The notes under the pieces: generated by a model
The model's database searches: none
Told to the model about the DNA's origin: nothing
Seen by the model: the letters and a program-made list of their open reading frames with translations, nothing else
Shown: positions 7,594 to 17,303 of the stretch, piece by piece
How positions within the stretch are numbered: the stretch's first letter is position 1
Layout of the letters: each line of letters begins with the position of its first letter
Translations under genes and position numbers: made by a program
NCBI GenBank assembly: GCA_026708035.1
Contig: JAPOVQ010000034.1
Coordinates: 47,501 to 102,453, forward strand
Source of the DNA: Chloroflexota bacterium
GTDB lineage: Bacteria; Chloroflexota; UBA11872
Direction of reading: 5' to 3'
DNA length: 54,953 nucleotides

Positions 7594-8343
7594 TTAGGTG
7601 CCGCTGGCCGCCGGAGGAGAAGACGCGATGTTCCGCAGAGTGTCGGCCACACTGTCGACCGCGGCCTCCCATAGCCGGGCGCCCAGCTCGGCGCTGGCAT
7701 GGGTTGGGTCGCCGATCACCCCCGTGCACGAATAGCGCGCGAAGTCTAGGTCCGGATCCTGCCAGTCAACCGGCCCATGAGCAGGATCGACAATCTTGTC
7801 CCGGCGGACGGATGCAGGGCGCAGATGGAGCGCAATCGAGGTCGAGAAGCTGTCGGCGTGACCACCGGACACTGCCGGATCACCAATACGGCGCCAAATG
7901 TCATTGAACGGATGACGGGGCAAGAAGGCCGCCGATTCGCTCCGGTGCGTCCGGTTAAACTCCCGGACTGTGTCGCTCAGTTCGTGGCCGCCGCACCCGT
8001 GCCAAACGACGATTCGGTCAAAGCCCTGCTCGGCGAGGGATTCCAGTGCGGCACGAACGATGTCGCCGTGGAGCTTGCCCGGAATATCGATATAGCCCGC
8101 ACCATAGTTTCGATGCTCCGGCGTCGGCCCAAAGGGAATGGCCGGCAGTACAAGCGAATTGATGCGAAAGCTGCGCGAGGCTCGTTCGGATGCCGCCTCG
8201 CAGAGCTGCACGGCAAACCAGGTATCGAAGTCCACGGGGAGATGCGGCCCCTGCTGCTCGGTGCAACCGGTCGGAAGAATTGCCAGGCACCCCCCGCGCG
8301 CCAGCTCCCGGATCTCTTCGTAGGTGTGATCGCCGAAGCGCAT
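7594..8343 (-). CDS. Creatininase family amidohydrolase
   Basis: A 249-residue creatininase/creatinine amidohydrolase family protein. Metal-binding residues are in LPTGCTEQQGPHLPVDFDT near the N-terminus, a glycine-rich WHGCGGHEL (usually NGHGGN) near residue 115, and GGHADSFSTS in place of the usual HAGExETS near 160. The Glu-to-Asp change there is worth noting. Family members cleave cyclic or linear amides (creatinine, FAPy intermediates) or process mycofactocin; nothing here points to one substrate. It lies 31 bases after the EEP protein gene, probably co-transcribed. Confidence 0.82.
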   Translation of the reverse strand: MRFGDHTYEEIRELARGGCLAILPTGCTEQQGPHLPVDFDTWFAVQLCEAASERASRSFRINSLVLPAIPFGPTPEHRNYGAGYIDIPGKLHGDIVRAALESLAEQGFDRIVVWHGCGGHELSDTVREFNRTHRSESAAFLPRHPFNDIWRRIGDPAVSGGHADSFSTSIALHLRPASVRRDKIVDPAHGPVDWQDPDLDFARYSCTGVIGDPTHASAELGARLWEAAVDSVADTLRNIASSPPAASGT

Positions 8344-8374
8344 GGAATTACCGCGCTGCGTGAAGGGGCCCGCG

Positions 8375-10273
8375 CTAGCGAGAAGCGACGTCCGCTAGGG
8401 TGTGCGGCGTCAGCTTCACCCACACCGGCTCGTGGTCGGAGGCGGCGGTGATCGGCCGGCGGACCTCGACCGCCGCAAGGTCGGGGGTGTGCAGCACGTA
8501 GTCGATGCGCTCGCCGTCCGCGGGAAACGTTGGCGGACCACCGGCGTCCGGGTCGAGGAATCCAACCTGCCATAGCAACTGCATCGACCGTTCGTCCGCC
8601 TCCGCGTTCAGATCCCCCGCCAGCACCGTATGCGTCCGGCCGCCCCAGATGTCGAGCAGGGTCCGGGCCTGAGCCTCGCGCGTCGGGCCGCCGTCTACCG
8701 CGTGATCCAAGTGGGAGTTGATGACGGTATAGGTCCGGCCGGGGGCGTCGATCTCAGATTCCACGGCGCCGCGCGGAATCCGTCCCGGATTGTCGAAGTG
8801 ATGGACGGCGCTGCGCATGGGCCGCCGGGTGAGGGTGGCGTTGCCCCAGAGATCGCCCGCACCGGCTCCATAAACGTAGGGCATGTCGAGCCGCTGCGAT
8901 AGCCAGGTGAGCGTGTCCGCGGAACCGGATATCACCCAGCCCCGACCCACCTCCTGCAGCGCAATCACATCGGCGGGATTGTCCTCGAGCGTCCGCGCCA
9001 CGGCCTCGAGGTCGAAGCGGCCTTTGACGCCGAATCCCTGGCGAATGTTGTAGGCGACTACGCGGAGCCCGTCGGAATCGGAGGATCCGGTGTCCGGCGG
9101 CGCTGCCGTGCCGGCCACCGCGGCAGCCGGCAGCAGCACCAATCCGGCCACGGCTATCGGCGCCTGCCAGCCTCGGCGGCGCGCGCGCCTCACGTCTTCG
9201 ACCTCCGGCGACCGCTTCGACGAGCCGCCAACTCCCAGGAGAGCAGTGGCGATGACCGCGGCCCACATCACCCAGCCAGGTCCGTAGAAGGAATAGAACA
9301 CGAACAAGAGCATTACCAGCAGCAGAAGACCGACGGTCATCGACACCACGCTGGGCGCCACGCGGTCGGAGCCGTCCGTCCGCGGCACCAGCGGAACCAG
9401 CATCACCGGCAACGCAGCGGCAACGGCGGCAGCGCCGAATCCGGCTAGCGGCAGTCGAGCATCGAAAAGCACGAAGCCCGCCACGAATACGAGGACAGCC
9501 ACGCCAAGCAAGACTCGGGCACGAGCCGGCCCGGCTCGAATCAGCGCCGAAGTCCAGACGATGCCCACTGCGGCGCCGGCAGCCAGCGCGAGGCCAGCAC
9601 TGCGGAAATCAATATCCGCGCCCACGATGACCTGGCCCATGTTTCCGCTGAGTATCAGGAAAACCACCAGCCCAGGACCTAGCCCGATGAGCGGCCAGGC
9701 ATCGCGCCACGCTGGTAGTCGCCCTCCTTGACGAGCAACTGCCGGGGCGCCAAGCGCAACGATGGCGACCGCGATGGCGACAACCGCCGACGCCGCCGGA
9801 TCGTGCGCAAACGGCGCATCGACGGTGATGAAGCCGATGCGAACCGTCAGATCGAGCGCCAGCGCCACGGCAAGAGCCAAAGGCGCCGCTGTTCCCAATG
9901 CGGGCAGCAACGCCAGGAACCACCCCAGGGCGATGACGCCGACGAGGCCCGCCACGAAATCGATTCCGGGAACGGCGGAAATCTGTCCCACGGCCGCCCC
10001 GGCCGCGAGCAGTCGCAGCGACCATAGGCTCGCCGCCTGTATGCCAACGCCATGGATGACCGGCCAGGCCAGGATGGTGGCTGCAAAGCCGCCGAGCACA
10101 ACGATAGCCAGAACCTCGCGGCTGGACGTCTCCCCGATCAGCCAAACCGTGTGGGTGGTGAAGACCCGGATCGCCTGGAGGCCGAGAAGCAGGGCGCACG
10201 CGATGGCCAGCAACCCCGCCGGCGGCGCGCGCCGAGCCGCGTCCGACGCCGTCGCGGCGCGCGCTACGGCCAC
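8375..10273 (-). CDS. Polytopic membrane protein with endonuclease/exonuclease/phosphatase domain
   Basis: A 632-residue protein. The first ~385 residues are strongly hydrophobic with about ten predicted membrane segments. The last ~240 form an endonuclease/exonuclease/phosphatase (EEP) domain with motifs LRVVAYNIRQGFG, DVIALQEVG, VINSHLDHA, VLAGDLNAEAD, IDYVLHTPD and AASDHEPVWVK, which supply the metal and catalytic residues. Such membrane EEP proteins are thought to hydrolyse phosphodiesters at the envelope; no specific substrate is shown. It starts at GTG 10271-10273, 48 bases downstream of argG. Confidence 0.85.
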   Translation of the reverse strand: MAVARAATASDAARRAPPAGLLAIACALLLGLQAIRVFTTHTVWLIGETSSREVLAIVVLGGFAATILAWPVIHGVGIQAASLWSLRLLAAGAAVGQISAVPGIDFVAGLVGVIALGWFLALLPALGTAAPLALAVALALDLTVRIGFITVDAPFAHDPAASAVVAIAVAIVALGAPAVARQGGRLPAWRDAWPLIGLGPGLVVFLILSGNMGQVIVGADIDFRSAGLALAAGAAVGIVWTSALIRAGPARARVLLGVAVLVFVAGFVLFDARLPLAGFGAAAVAAALPVMLVPLVPRTDGSDRVAPSVVSMTVGLLLLVMLLFVFYSFYGPGWVMWAAVIATALLGVGGSSKRSPEVEDVRRARRRGWQAPIAVAGLVLLPAAAVAGTAAPPDTGSSDSDGLRVVAYNIRQGFGVKGRFDLEAVARTLEDNPADVIALQEVGRGWVISGSADTLTWLSQRLDMPYVYGAGAGDLWGNATLTRRPMRSAVHHFDNPGRIPRGAVESEIDAPGRTYTVINSHLDHAVDGGPTREAQARTLLDIWGGRTHTVLAGDLNAEADERSMQLLWQVGFLDPDAGGPPTFPADGERIDYVLHTPDLAAVEVRRPITAASDHEPVWVKLTPHTLADVASR

Positions 10274-10321
10274 GGTTTTCTCTGCGACGGGCAGACGTTG
10301 CTCACTTCTGTCTCACCGGCC

Positions 10322-11563
10322 TCATTCGTCCGAGTCGATGTGGCCCTGGGTACTCAGCGCACGAGCGCTCACGCCCAGCACGCCGAGGAATCCTTCCGAG
10401 TCACGGTGATCGAAGTCGCCCACGCCCTCCATGCTCGAGGCGTCGCTGTAGAGCGAGTGCGGCACGTCGTGCGCGCTGGCGTAGGCGACGTGGCCCCGAT
10501 AGACGTCGACGACGATCGTGCCCGTCGTCAGCGTCGTGAACGTCTCCACGGCCCGCCGCATGGCGCTGCTGGCGAGGTCGAACCAATAGCCCTCGTAGAC
10601 CTGTCGCGCGAGCTGCGCCGAAGTCTGGTCAAAGACGGCGCGCGCGCGGCGATCCAGGATGAGCTGCTGGAGGTAGGCGTAGCACGTCCCAAGCAGCTCC
10701 ATCCCCGGCGCCTCGTACACCCCGCGTGACTTGATGCCGACGAAGCGGTTCTCCACCACGTGCAGACCGATACCCACACCGTGCCGGCCGCCAATGGCGT
10801 TTGCCCGCTCGATCGCTTCACGCGGGGTCACGGGCCGACCGTCGATGGCCGTGGGAACGCCCTGCTCGAAGCGAATCGCGACGCGCTCACCGTCGTCGGG
10901 CGCTTCGTGCGGGAATACGCCCATCTCCGGTCGCACGAATTGGGCCGGGGTGTCGAGCTCTTCGAGCTGTCCGGCCTCGTGGGTCAGTCCGAGGAGATTC
11001 GCGTCGGTCGAGTAAGGCTTGTCGAGCGTCGCGCGGATGGGAATCTCTTCTCGCTCGCAGTACACGATCATCTCCCGGCGACCGGGGAATAGGTCAAGGA
11101 ACTCGGTGTCGCGCCACGGGGCATAGACCTGAACCTGGGGCGCGAGCATGTTGGTGACCAGCTGGAACCGCACCTGGTCGTTGCCGCGACCGGTGGCGCC
11201 GTGGCCGAACACCGTGATGCCTCGTCGCTGAACCTCCGGAAGCAGGGCCTGCACCGTGACATGCCGCGCGATGCCGGTCGTATTCCAATAGCCACCCTCG
11301 TACTTGGCCTGGGTCTGAATGATCTCGATTCCGGCGCGGGCCAGCGCGTCGCGGGCATCGACGAGAACGGCGTCCTCGGCGCCCGCGGCTCGCATGCGCT
11401 CGGGGATGTCGTTGATGTTCGCCTCATCCGGCTGGCCCAGGTCGGCCGTGAGGGCGACGACCCCGACTCCCTCTTCAACGAGCCAGCGCGTGATGGTGCA
11501 GCTATCCAGACCACCGGACGCGGCCAGCGCCATGCGCTTGCCAACGAGATCCCCAACAACCAC
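10322..11563 (-). CDS. argG: Argininosuccinate synthase
   Basis: A 413-residue enzyme that joins citrulline and aspartate using ATP, in arginine synthesis. The ATP PP-loop is ALAASGGLDSCTITRWL. Further family segments are LTADLGQPDE, FGHGATGRGNDQVRF, KPYSTDANLLGLTHEAGQLE, IGGRHGVGIGLHVVENR and KSRGVYEAPG. Several of these resemble the divergent E. coli-type enzyme more than the common AYSGGLDTS form. The GTG start at 11561-11563 has GGGGTGA four bases upstream. The next pathway partner in the window, argF, is 17 kb away. Confidence 0.95.
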   Translation of the reverse strand: MVVGDLVGKRMALAASGGLDSCTITRWLVEEGVGVVALTADLGQPDEANINDIPERMRAAGAEDAVLVDARDALARAGIEIIQTQAKYEGGYWNTTGIARHVTVQALLPEVQRRGITVFGHGATGRGNDQVRFQLVTNMLAPQVQVYAPWRDTEFLDLFPGRREMIVYCEREEIPIRATLDKPYSTDANLLGLTHEAGQLEELDTPAQFVRPEMGVFPHEAPDDGERVAIRFEQGVPTAIDGRPVTPREAIERANAIGGRHGVGIGLHVVENRFVGIKSRGVYEAPGMELLGTCYAYLQQLILDRRARAVFDQTSAQLARQVYEGYWFDLASSAMRRAVETFTTLTTGTIVVDVYRGHVAYASAHDVPHSLYSDASSMEGVGDFDHRDSEGFLGVLGVSARALSTQGHIDSDE

Positions 11564-11680
11564 TGCTCACCCCGCTAGGACGCATCAGCCGCTTGTAGAG
11601 TACCGTTCGCACACGTAAGTGCGACCGCCGGCGCCGTCGCCGCCTGCCGTTCGGGCGATCCTCCGCCCCGGAGTCCACCC

Positions 11681-12037
11681 ATGCCATTCGTTGACCCCAC
11701 CGATCATCCCGAAATCGAGCTTGCCCCGGGAGCACGCGCCCGCACGCCCTACGGCGACCGGGTGATGCTGTCACGCCTGGAGTTGGACGAAGGCAGCGTG
11801 GTGCCATTGCATCAGCATCCGCACGAACAGGCCGGCATGCTGCTCGAAGGCGAGATGGAGCTGACCATCGGCGACGAGACGCGCCTGTGCCGCCCCGGGG
11901 ATATGTTCATCATCCCCGGCGGCGTGCTCCATCGGGCGCGGACAGTGAAGGGTCCCGCACTGGTTCTCGACATCTTCAGTCCACCGCGTGAAGATTATGT
12001 CGAGTTGGCCAATCGCTACATTCCAAAGAGCGACTAA
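11681..12037 (+). CDS. Cupin-domain protein
   Basis: A 118-residue single-domain cupin. Motif 1 ([20 protein letters not shown]) supplies two histidines and a glutamate, and motif 2 ([15 protein letters not shown]) supplies the last histidine, so a metal site is likely. It could be a small isomerase, dioxygenase or sugar-binding protein; nothing narrows this. GGAG seven bases before the ATG supports the start. It diverges from argG across a 117-base gap that contains a small CGCAC/GTGCG hairpin near 11610. Confidence 0.8.
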   Translation: MPFVDPTDHPEIELAPGARARTPYGDRVMLSRLELDEGSVVPLHQHPHEQAGMLLEGEMELTIGDETRLCRPGDMFIIPGGVLHRARTVKGPALVLDIFSPPREDYVELANRYIPKSD

Positions 12038-12201
12038 CCGGAGCTACCCAAGGCCCGCCCACACGAGTCGCCGCCTTGACGGATTGCTTGTTCGGACGGA
12101 GTACTATTTCTCGGGTGGCCAGATAGCGCTTGGCCCGGTGGCAACAACGCACCCGGCGGCGGAACCAATGCCAGGCGCTGAGGTTGGATTGGAGTATTCG
12201 C

Positions 12202-13050
12202 ATGGCAGTCAAAATCGTGACCGACAGCACGGCGTATTTGCCCCAGAGTCTTCTCGACGAGCACGGCATCGAAGTGGTGCCGCTGCACGTGCACTTTGGC
12301 ACCGATGACTACACCGACGGCGTCGACATCACGCCGACTGAGTTCTTCACCATGCTGGAGAGCCGGCCCGAGCATCCGACCACCTCGCAGCCGGCGCCTG
12401 CTGCCGTCATGGATATCTATGGACGCTGCGGGGCGGACGGCAGCGCCATCGTGTCCATCCACCTGTCGGCCAAGCTGAGCGGCACGCTCGAATCGGCACG
12501 TTTGGCTTCGGACCAGCTGCCCGATGTGGATGTGCACCTGGTCCGCAACGATCTGCCGCCGATTGGCGTCGGTTTGCTGGCGGTCGAGGCGGCACAGGCC
12601 GCCAACAGCGGCGCCAGCGCCGAAGCGGTGGTGGAGCTTGTGAACGAACTGGGCGCGCGCACGCATGTGGCCTTCGTCGTGCCCACGCTGGAGTATTTGC
12701 GCCGGGGTGGCCGCATTGGCGGAGCCCAAGCCTTCGTGGGGTCGATTCTGAGCTTCAAGCCGGTGTTGCACGTGCAGGACGGCGAGGTGCAACCCGTCAT
12801 CCGGGTGCGGTCCTTCACCAAGGCTCGACGCGCGCTGGTGGACTACGTCCGCGAGCGTGCACCGAAGGGCCTGCAGTCAATCTCGGTGATGCACGTGGGG
12901 GCGGACGACATGTACGCCGCGCTGGAGGCGGACATCCAGCGCGAGTTCGACGTGTCGGCGGCGCTGCTGCCAGGTATCGAGATGGGACCGGTGATCGCGA
13001 CGCACACAGGCCGGGGCGCATTCGGCGTCGCGTTTATCGCCAACCCTTAG
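12202..13050 (+). CDS. DegV family fatty-acid-binding protein
   Basis: A 282-residue DegV protein (two-domain EDD fold), which binds fatty acids and in Firmicutes works as FakB with the FakA kinase. Recognisable segments are KIVTDSTAYLPQSLL, VHFGTDDYTDGVDI, HPTTSQPAPAAV, IHLSAKLSGTLESARLA, VVPTLEYLRRGGRIGGAQA, LSFKPVLHVQDGEV and GPVIATHTGRGAFGVAFI. The ATG at 12202 is chosen because GGAG lies seven bases upstream; the open frame extends further without support. No fakA gene is seen in the window. Confidence 0.9.
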   Translation: MAVKIVTDSTAYLPQSLLDEHGIEVVPLHVHFGTDDYTDGVDITPTEFFTMLESRPEHPTTSQPAPAAVMDIYGRCGADGSAIVSIHLSAKLSGTLESARLASDQLPDVDVHLVRNDLPPIGVGLLAVEAAQAANSGASAEAVVELVNELGARTHVAFVVPTLEYLRRGGRIGGAQAFVGSILSFKPVLHVQDGEVQPVIRVRSFTKARRALVDYVRERAPKGLQSISVMHVGADDMYAALEADIQREFDVSAALLPGIEMGPVIATHTGRGAFGVAFIANP

Positions 13051-13092
13051 GCGGGCGCCGGCTCTCGCGACAACGGTGCGAGTGCTGGTCGT

Positions 13093-14007
13093 TCAGTTGG
13101 TCCAGGCGCTGGCCTGCGGGTCGAGGGCCTCGCGGAGTCCGTCGCCCAGCAGATTCAGCGACATGACGGTGATGAATATCGCGATGCCGTGGGGCATCGG
13201 CACCCACGGCGCGGTGCGGAGGTAGCGCCGGCCCTCGGCGAGTTCCAGCCCCCATTCGGGAGTTGGCGGCTCGGCGCCCAGGCCAAGGAAACTCAGTCCC
13301 GCGGCGGCAATAATCGCCGACGCCAAGCCAAGCGTCGCCATGATGATGATGGGGCTCACAACGTTGGGCAGCACGTGGCGCAGCATGATGCGGGCCTCGC
13401 GCATGCCCACGGCTCGCGCGGCCCGCACGTAGATAAGCTCACGCGCCGACAGCGTGGCGCCGCGCACGACCCGTGCGTAGTAGGGAATGGCCGCGATCCC
13501 CAGGGCAATCAGCGCGTTGTTGAGGCCGGGTCCCAGCGTGGACACGATGACGATGGCGAGCAGGATGCCGGGAAACGCCAGCATCACGTCCAGCACGCGA
13601 CTTATCGCCCAGTCGACCTTGCCGCCCACGAATCCGGCGACCAAGCCGACAAACGTACCGCCGGTGGCAGCTATAGCCACCGCCAGGAATCCAATGCGCA
13701 GCGAGATGCGCGGCGCGTGAACGACGCGCGTGAACACGTCGCGTCCCACTCGGTCCGTGCCCAGGAGGTGCCCACCCTCCCCCGGCGGGGAATTGAACAA
13801 CACCGGGTTGTAGTAATTCAGCGAGTGAGGCGCGATGACATCGGCCAGGATCGCGACGATGGCAATGGCGATGAGCACCACGCCGCCGGCGATGGCCGCC
13901 TTGTTGCGAATGAATCGCCGCCAAGCGAGGCCCCATTCGCTGCGCGCGGGCGCCGCGTCCCCGCCTTCGAGCGCCTGCTGGACCGTAACGTCGTCAGTCG
14001 TTGCCAT
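13093..14007 (-). CDS. ABC transporter permease, DppC/OppC type
   Basis: A 304-residue inner-membrane permease of the dipeptide/oligopeptide (also nickel or glutathione) transporter class. It has the N-terminal OppC_N segment (WRRFIRNKAAIAGGVVLIAI), a HLLGTDRVGRDVFTRVVHAPRISLRIG region, and the EAA loop near RAVGMREARIMLRHVLPNVVSPIII. It is third in a minus-strand set after the binding protein and the DppB-type permease, with a 105-base gap from the latter. No ATPase gene follows; the next gene converges on it. Confidence 0.92.
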   Translation of the reverse strand: MATTDDVTVQQALEGGDAAPARSEWGLAWRRFIRNKAAIAGGVVLIAIAIVAILADVIAPHSLNYYNPVLFNSPPGEGGHLLGTDRVGRDVFTRVVHAPRISLRIGFLAVAIAATGGTFVGLVAGFVGGKVDWAISRVLDVMLAFPGILLAIVIVSTLGPGLNNALIALGIAAIPYYARVVRGATLSARELIYVRAARAVGMREARIMLRHVLPNVVSPIIIMATLGLASAIIAAAGLSFLGLGAEPPTPEWGLELAEGRRYLRTAPWVPMPHGIAIFITVMSLNLLGDGLREALDPQASAWTN

Positions 14008-14112
14008 CAGCCGCTCGACCGGGCAAGCGCGGGATCCGCACTGCAGGCTTGCGATGGTTCACTCGGGCGTCTCGTTCCTCGGCGCCGACTGGCGCTGCCT
14101 GCCAGCGTCACG

Positions 14113-15063
14113 CTACGTCTGAAGCCGCACGCGCGGGTCGATGTAGGTATAGAGCACATCCACGATGATGTTGACAGCGACATAGACCAGCGACGCCAGC
14201 ATGACCAGCGCCTGCACCACGGGATAGTTGCGGCGCTGCACGGCTTCCACCAACTCGAAGCCAAGACCCTGCCGGGTGAACACGACTTCGACGACGATTG
14301 CCCCCGTCAGCAGGCTCCCGAACTGCAAGCCAACGATGGTGATGACCGGAATCAGGCTGTTCTTGAGCGCGTGTCGAATCACCACCGCCGACTCACGGAG
14401 GCCTTTGGCGCGGGCCGTCCGCACGAAGTCGCGGCTCATGACGTCGAGCATGGATGAGCGGGTCATCCGGGCAATGATCGCGGCCGCACTCACGCCGAGC
14501 GTGACGGCCGGCATGATCATTCCCTCGGGCCGGTCCTGCCCCAGGGCCGGCAGCCATCGAAGATTTACGGCGAAGATGTAAATCAGGACGAGACCAAAGA
14601 AGAAATCCGGCACCGACACGCCGAACACGGCCACGACCTGGCCCGAATAGTCAACCCAGGTGTGGTGTCGGATCGCCGACACTATTCCCGAGACCAGCCC
14701 CACCAGCAGGGCGACGCCCATCCCGGCCATCGTGAGCTTCAACGTCTCGGGGAACAGCTCCTTGATGAGATCGCCGACCTGCTGATTCGTCTGGAACGAC
14801 CGGCCGAAGTCACCCACCACCACATCCCGGGCATACAGCGCGAACTGCACCGGAATTGGGTCGTTGAGGTGATAGGAATCGCGGAGTTGCTCGACCGCTT
14901 CGAGCGGAATGCGGCTGGTGAAGATCGACGACTCGCCGCGCGACTCGAGGAGGAGGGAGACCGGATCGCCGGGGATCAGGCGCAGGAGGACAAATACGAT
15001 CAGCAACACTCCGACCAGCACCGGCACTGCGGCCAGCACCCGGATTGCGATGTATTTGCCCAT
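14113..15063 (-). CDS. ABC transporter permease, DppB/OppB type
   Basis: A 316-residue permease with six membrane segments. The N-terminus (YIAIRVLAAVPVLVGVLLIVF) and LLRLIPGDPV are diagnostic of the DppB/OppB family, and the EAA loop is RTARAKGLRESAVVIRHALKNSLIPV. It forms the channel with the DppC-type protein and receives substrate from the lipoprotein upstream. It starts 51 bases after the binding-protein gene. Confidence 0.92.
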   Translation of the reverse strand: MGKYIAIRVLAAVPVLVGVLLIVFVLLRLIPGDPVSLLLESRGESSIFTSRIPLEAVEQLRDSYHLNDPIPVQFALYARDVVVGDFGRSFQTNQQVGDLIKELFPETLKLTMAGMGVALLVGLVSGIVSAIRHHTWVDYSGQVVAVFGVSVPDFFFGLVLIYIFAVNLRWLPALGQDRPEGMIMPAVTLGVSAAAIIARMTRSSMLDVMSRDFVRTARAKGLRESAVVIRHALKNSLIPVITIVGLQFGSLLTGAIVVEVVFTRQGLGFELVEAVQRRNYPVVQALVMLASLVYVAVNIIVDVLYTYIDPRVRLQT

Positions 15064-15114
15064 TCCTGCGCCAGATCAGCGTCCGGCGATCACGCCCTCC
15101 TTATGGCCTCGCTC

Positions 15115-16992
15115 CTAGCCCTCTGTCGAGTAGAGGTCGAACGGGTACGGCGAGGTCAAGATCGTGTGGAATACGCGTCCGCCGACCTTGGCCGTGTTGG
15201 CCGGGAATAGCGAACCCCACTCGACCAGCGGGATGCCCACGGCCTGCTCCATGAGGATCGTGTGCACACGATTCGTCATCTGTGCGCGCTTGGCCTGGTC
15301 GGGCTCAGTGCGCACGGCGTCGAGCAGGCTGTCGATTTCCTCGTCGACGAGCCAGGTGTAGGCCCGGTTACCCGGGACTCCGAAATTGCGCGAGTGATAG
15401 ACCGTGTCGAGCACCAGGCCACCCTCGAGCCCCACGCCGCCCTGCCACTTGTGGGTGTGCATCTTCTGCAGGTATTGCTCGACGGCAGTGCCCCACTCCA
15501 TGTTGGGTGTGGCCACCGAAATGCCGATCGCGTTCTCGATGTTGAGCTTGTAGGGCTGTGAGAATGGATTCGGCGTGTCGGGGAATGAGACCTCCAAAAG
15601 CTGACCACTGGAGTCGTAGCGGAAGCCGCCATCGCCGCGCGCGTAGCCGGCCTCATCGAGGATCTGGTTGGCCTTCTCGATGTTGAAGTCGTAGTAGCCA
15701 TCCAGGTCCGGGTTGTAGCCGACGGTTCCGGGCGTGAGCAGGCTGCCCGCCAGCGCGCCAAAGCCCAGCGTGACGCTGCGAGTGACCGTGCCGCGGTCGG
15801 TGGCGTGGATCAGGGCCTTGCGAACCGCCAAGTCATCCGTGGGGAAGTTGATGGTGTTGGTCTGCAAGTACCACGGCTGTCCCGGACCAAGCCCGATGAA
15901 AACCTGGTGCGCCGGGCTCCCGAAGAAGGGCTGCAGCTCGGTGAGGCTGTAGTGGTGCATCCAGCTCAGCTCTTCGGCCTCGTATGCCGCCACCTTGGCC
16001 GACACGTCGGTCAGCTCGAACGACGTCCACTCGTCCGCAAACGCCGGACCCTGGTTGAGCGCCCACGGCGGACCCCAGTTGTAGTCGTCGTTCCGGACCA
16101 TCGTCAGGGAGATGTTCTCTTTCCACTCCTTGAACTTGTACGGCCCGGTGCTCACGGGGTTTCGGGTGAGGTCTTCACCGTATTCCGCCACGGCCTTCGG
16201 CGATGCGAAGACGGCGGAGCCGCCGGCCAGGAGGTCGAGGAAAAAGACGTTGACCTCGTTGAGCGTCATCTCCAGCGTGAAGTCGCCCGGCGCCGAGACA
16301 CTGGCCAGCTGATTGCCGATGTTGGCGTTCCAGCCGGGGTTCATGTCCGGGTCCATCCACAGCTCGAAGTTGAATTTGGCGGCCTCCGCGTTGAACGGCG
16401 TGCCGTCGTGGAACTGCACGTCGTTGCGAAGCTGGAACGTGTAGGTCAGCAAGTCGTCCGAGACTGTCCAGTCCGTCGCCAGCCATGGGGCCAGTTCGCC
16501 GCCCGGCCCGTGCGCAATCAGCGCGTCGAAAAGCGGCTGACCGCCGCCCATCAGTGACCACGCGTCAGGAAAGTGCAGCGGGTCGAGGTTGTTGATCGCG
16601 CCCGGCGCCGCGTGCGTGATCTTGCCGCCGTACTGCGGGTTGTAGGGCGTGAGGTCGCGGTAGTTGCCGAAACGCACGGCCTTGACGGGTCCGATCTCAA
16701 AGACGCCCGCGATCTGCGTCTCCTGCGGCACCTCCACGACCTTTTCGACGATCTTCTCGACCTCTTGGGTCACAACCCGCTCGACCGGAACCTCTCTGAC
16801 GACCTCTTTCTCCACCACCTTCTCGACTTCGACCTCTTTGATCTCGGTGACCGTGACGATCTTTTCGACCTCGACGGTGCGGACCTCGACCTCGCCCTCG
16901 CCGCACGCGGCCAGCGCCGCAGCGCCTACGCCGCCTGCGAGACCAAGCGCTCCGAGGCGCACCACGTCACGCCTGCTCAAGGATTTCGCCAT
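15115..16992 (-). CDS. Peptide-type ABC transporter substrate-binding lipoprotein
   Basis: A 625-residue SBP_bac_5 family protein. The N-terminus has a twin-arginine motif (SLSRRDVVRLG) and a lipobox ending at Cys30 (ALAACGEG), so it is probably Tat-exported and lipid-anchored. Residues 36-90 are a VEK-rich spacer like that of the VWA protein. The binding domain begins near residue 110, with APGAINNLDPLHFPDAW, FQLRNDVQFHDGTPFNAEA and VSTGPYKFKEWKEN. The ATG at 16990-16992 is preferred because GGGGAGGA lies just upstream. Ligand class may be oligopeptides, nickel or sugars; the sequence does not decide. Confidence 0.92.
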   Translation of the reverse strand: MAKSLSRRDVVRLGALGLAGGVGAAALAACGEGEVEVRTVEVEKIVTVTEIKEVEVEKVVEKEVVREVPVERVVTQEVEKIVEKVVEVPQETQIAGVFEIGPVKAVRFGNYRDLTPYNPQYGGKITHAAPGAINNLDPLHFPDAWSLMGGGQPLFDALIAHGPGGELAPWLATDWTVSDDLLTYTFQLRNDVQFHDGTPFNAEAAKFNFELWMDPDMNPGWNANIGNQLASVSAPGDFTLEMTLNEVNVFFLDLLAGGSAVFASPKAVAEYGEDLTRNPVSTGPYKFKEWKENISLTMVRNDDYNWGPPWALNQGPAFADEWTSFELTDVSAKVAAYEAEELSWMHHYSLTELQPFFGSPAHQVFIGLGPGQPWYLQTNTINFPTDDLAVRKALIHATDRGTVTRSVTLGFGALAGSLLTPGTVGYNPDLDGYYDFNIEKANQILDEAGYARGDGGFRYDSSGQLLEVSFPDTPNPFSQPYKLNIENAIGISVATPNMEWGTAVEQYLQKMHTHKWQGGVGLEGGLVLDTVYHSRNFGVPGNRAYTWLVDEEIDSLLDAVRTEPDQAKRAQMTNRVHTILMEQAVGIPLVEWGSLFPANTAKVGGRVFHTILTSPYPFDLYSTEG

Positions 16993-17303
16993 GGGTTCCT
17001 CCCCTCCCGCGACTAGAGTCGCACCCGGACCCGGCGCGTCCGGCAACCGCCGACGCTCACCTGAATTCTTCGGTCGAATTCACGAGTCCGTCCCGAATTG
17101 GACTTTACCACTCAGAGAATCTTGACGATGCGAATCTTATGGACGCGCCAATTTGACTCCGAAGTTCGATTTGGCACCCCGGTACGCCTGGCAGCGCATG
17201 GGCACGCAGTTCGGGCAGCCCGCCGGCGACGAGAGTGCGGGGGGCAACTCCGAAGCGCGACGGAGCCACGGCGGTCCTCGATCAGATCTCCGAGGTCGGA
17301 ACG
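16993..17303. other. Gene-free interval upstream of the ABC transporter
   Basis: These 311 bases separate the accB-like stop from the binding-protein start. I see no coding frame with good codon use. It holds the TGAATTC inverted repeat described separately and presumably the transporter promoter, but no convincing -35/-10 pair stands out. Confidence 0.5.
17062..17082. promoter_or_regulatory. TGAATTC inverted repeat, possible operator
   Basis: TGAATTC, seven bases, then GAATTCA form a perfect 7-bp inverted repeat about 70 bases upstream of the binding-protein start. It is AT-rich in a GC-rich region. It could bind a dimeric repressor or form a small hairpin in the leader. Confidence 0.4.

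Noticed and set aside
12076-12107. TTGACG ... TACTAT as a promoter for the DegV gene
   Set aside because: The spacer is 20 bases, too long for a normal sigma-70 promoter.
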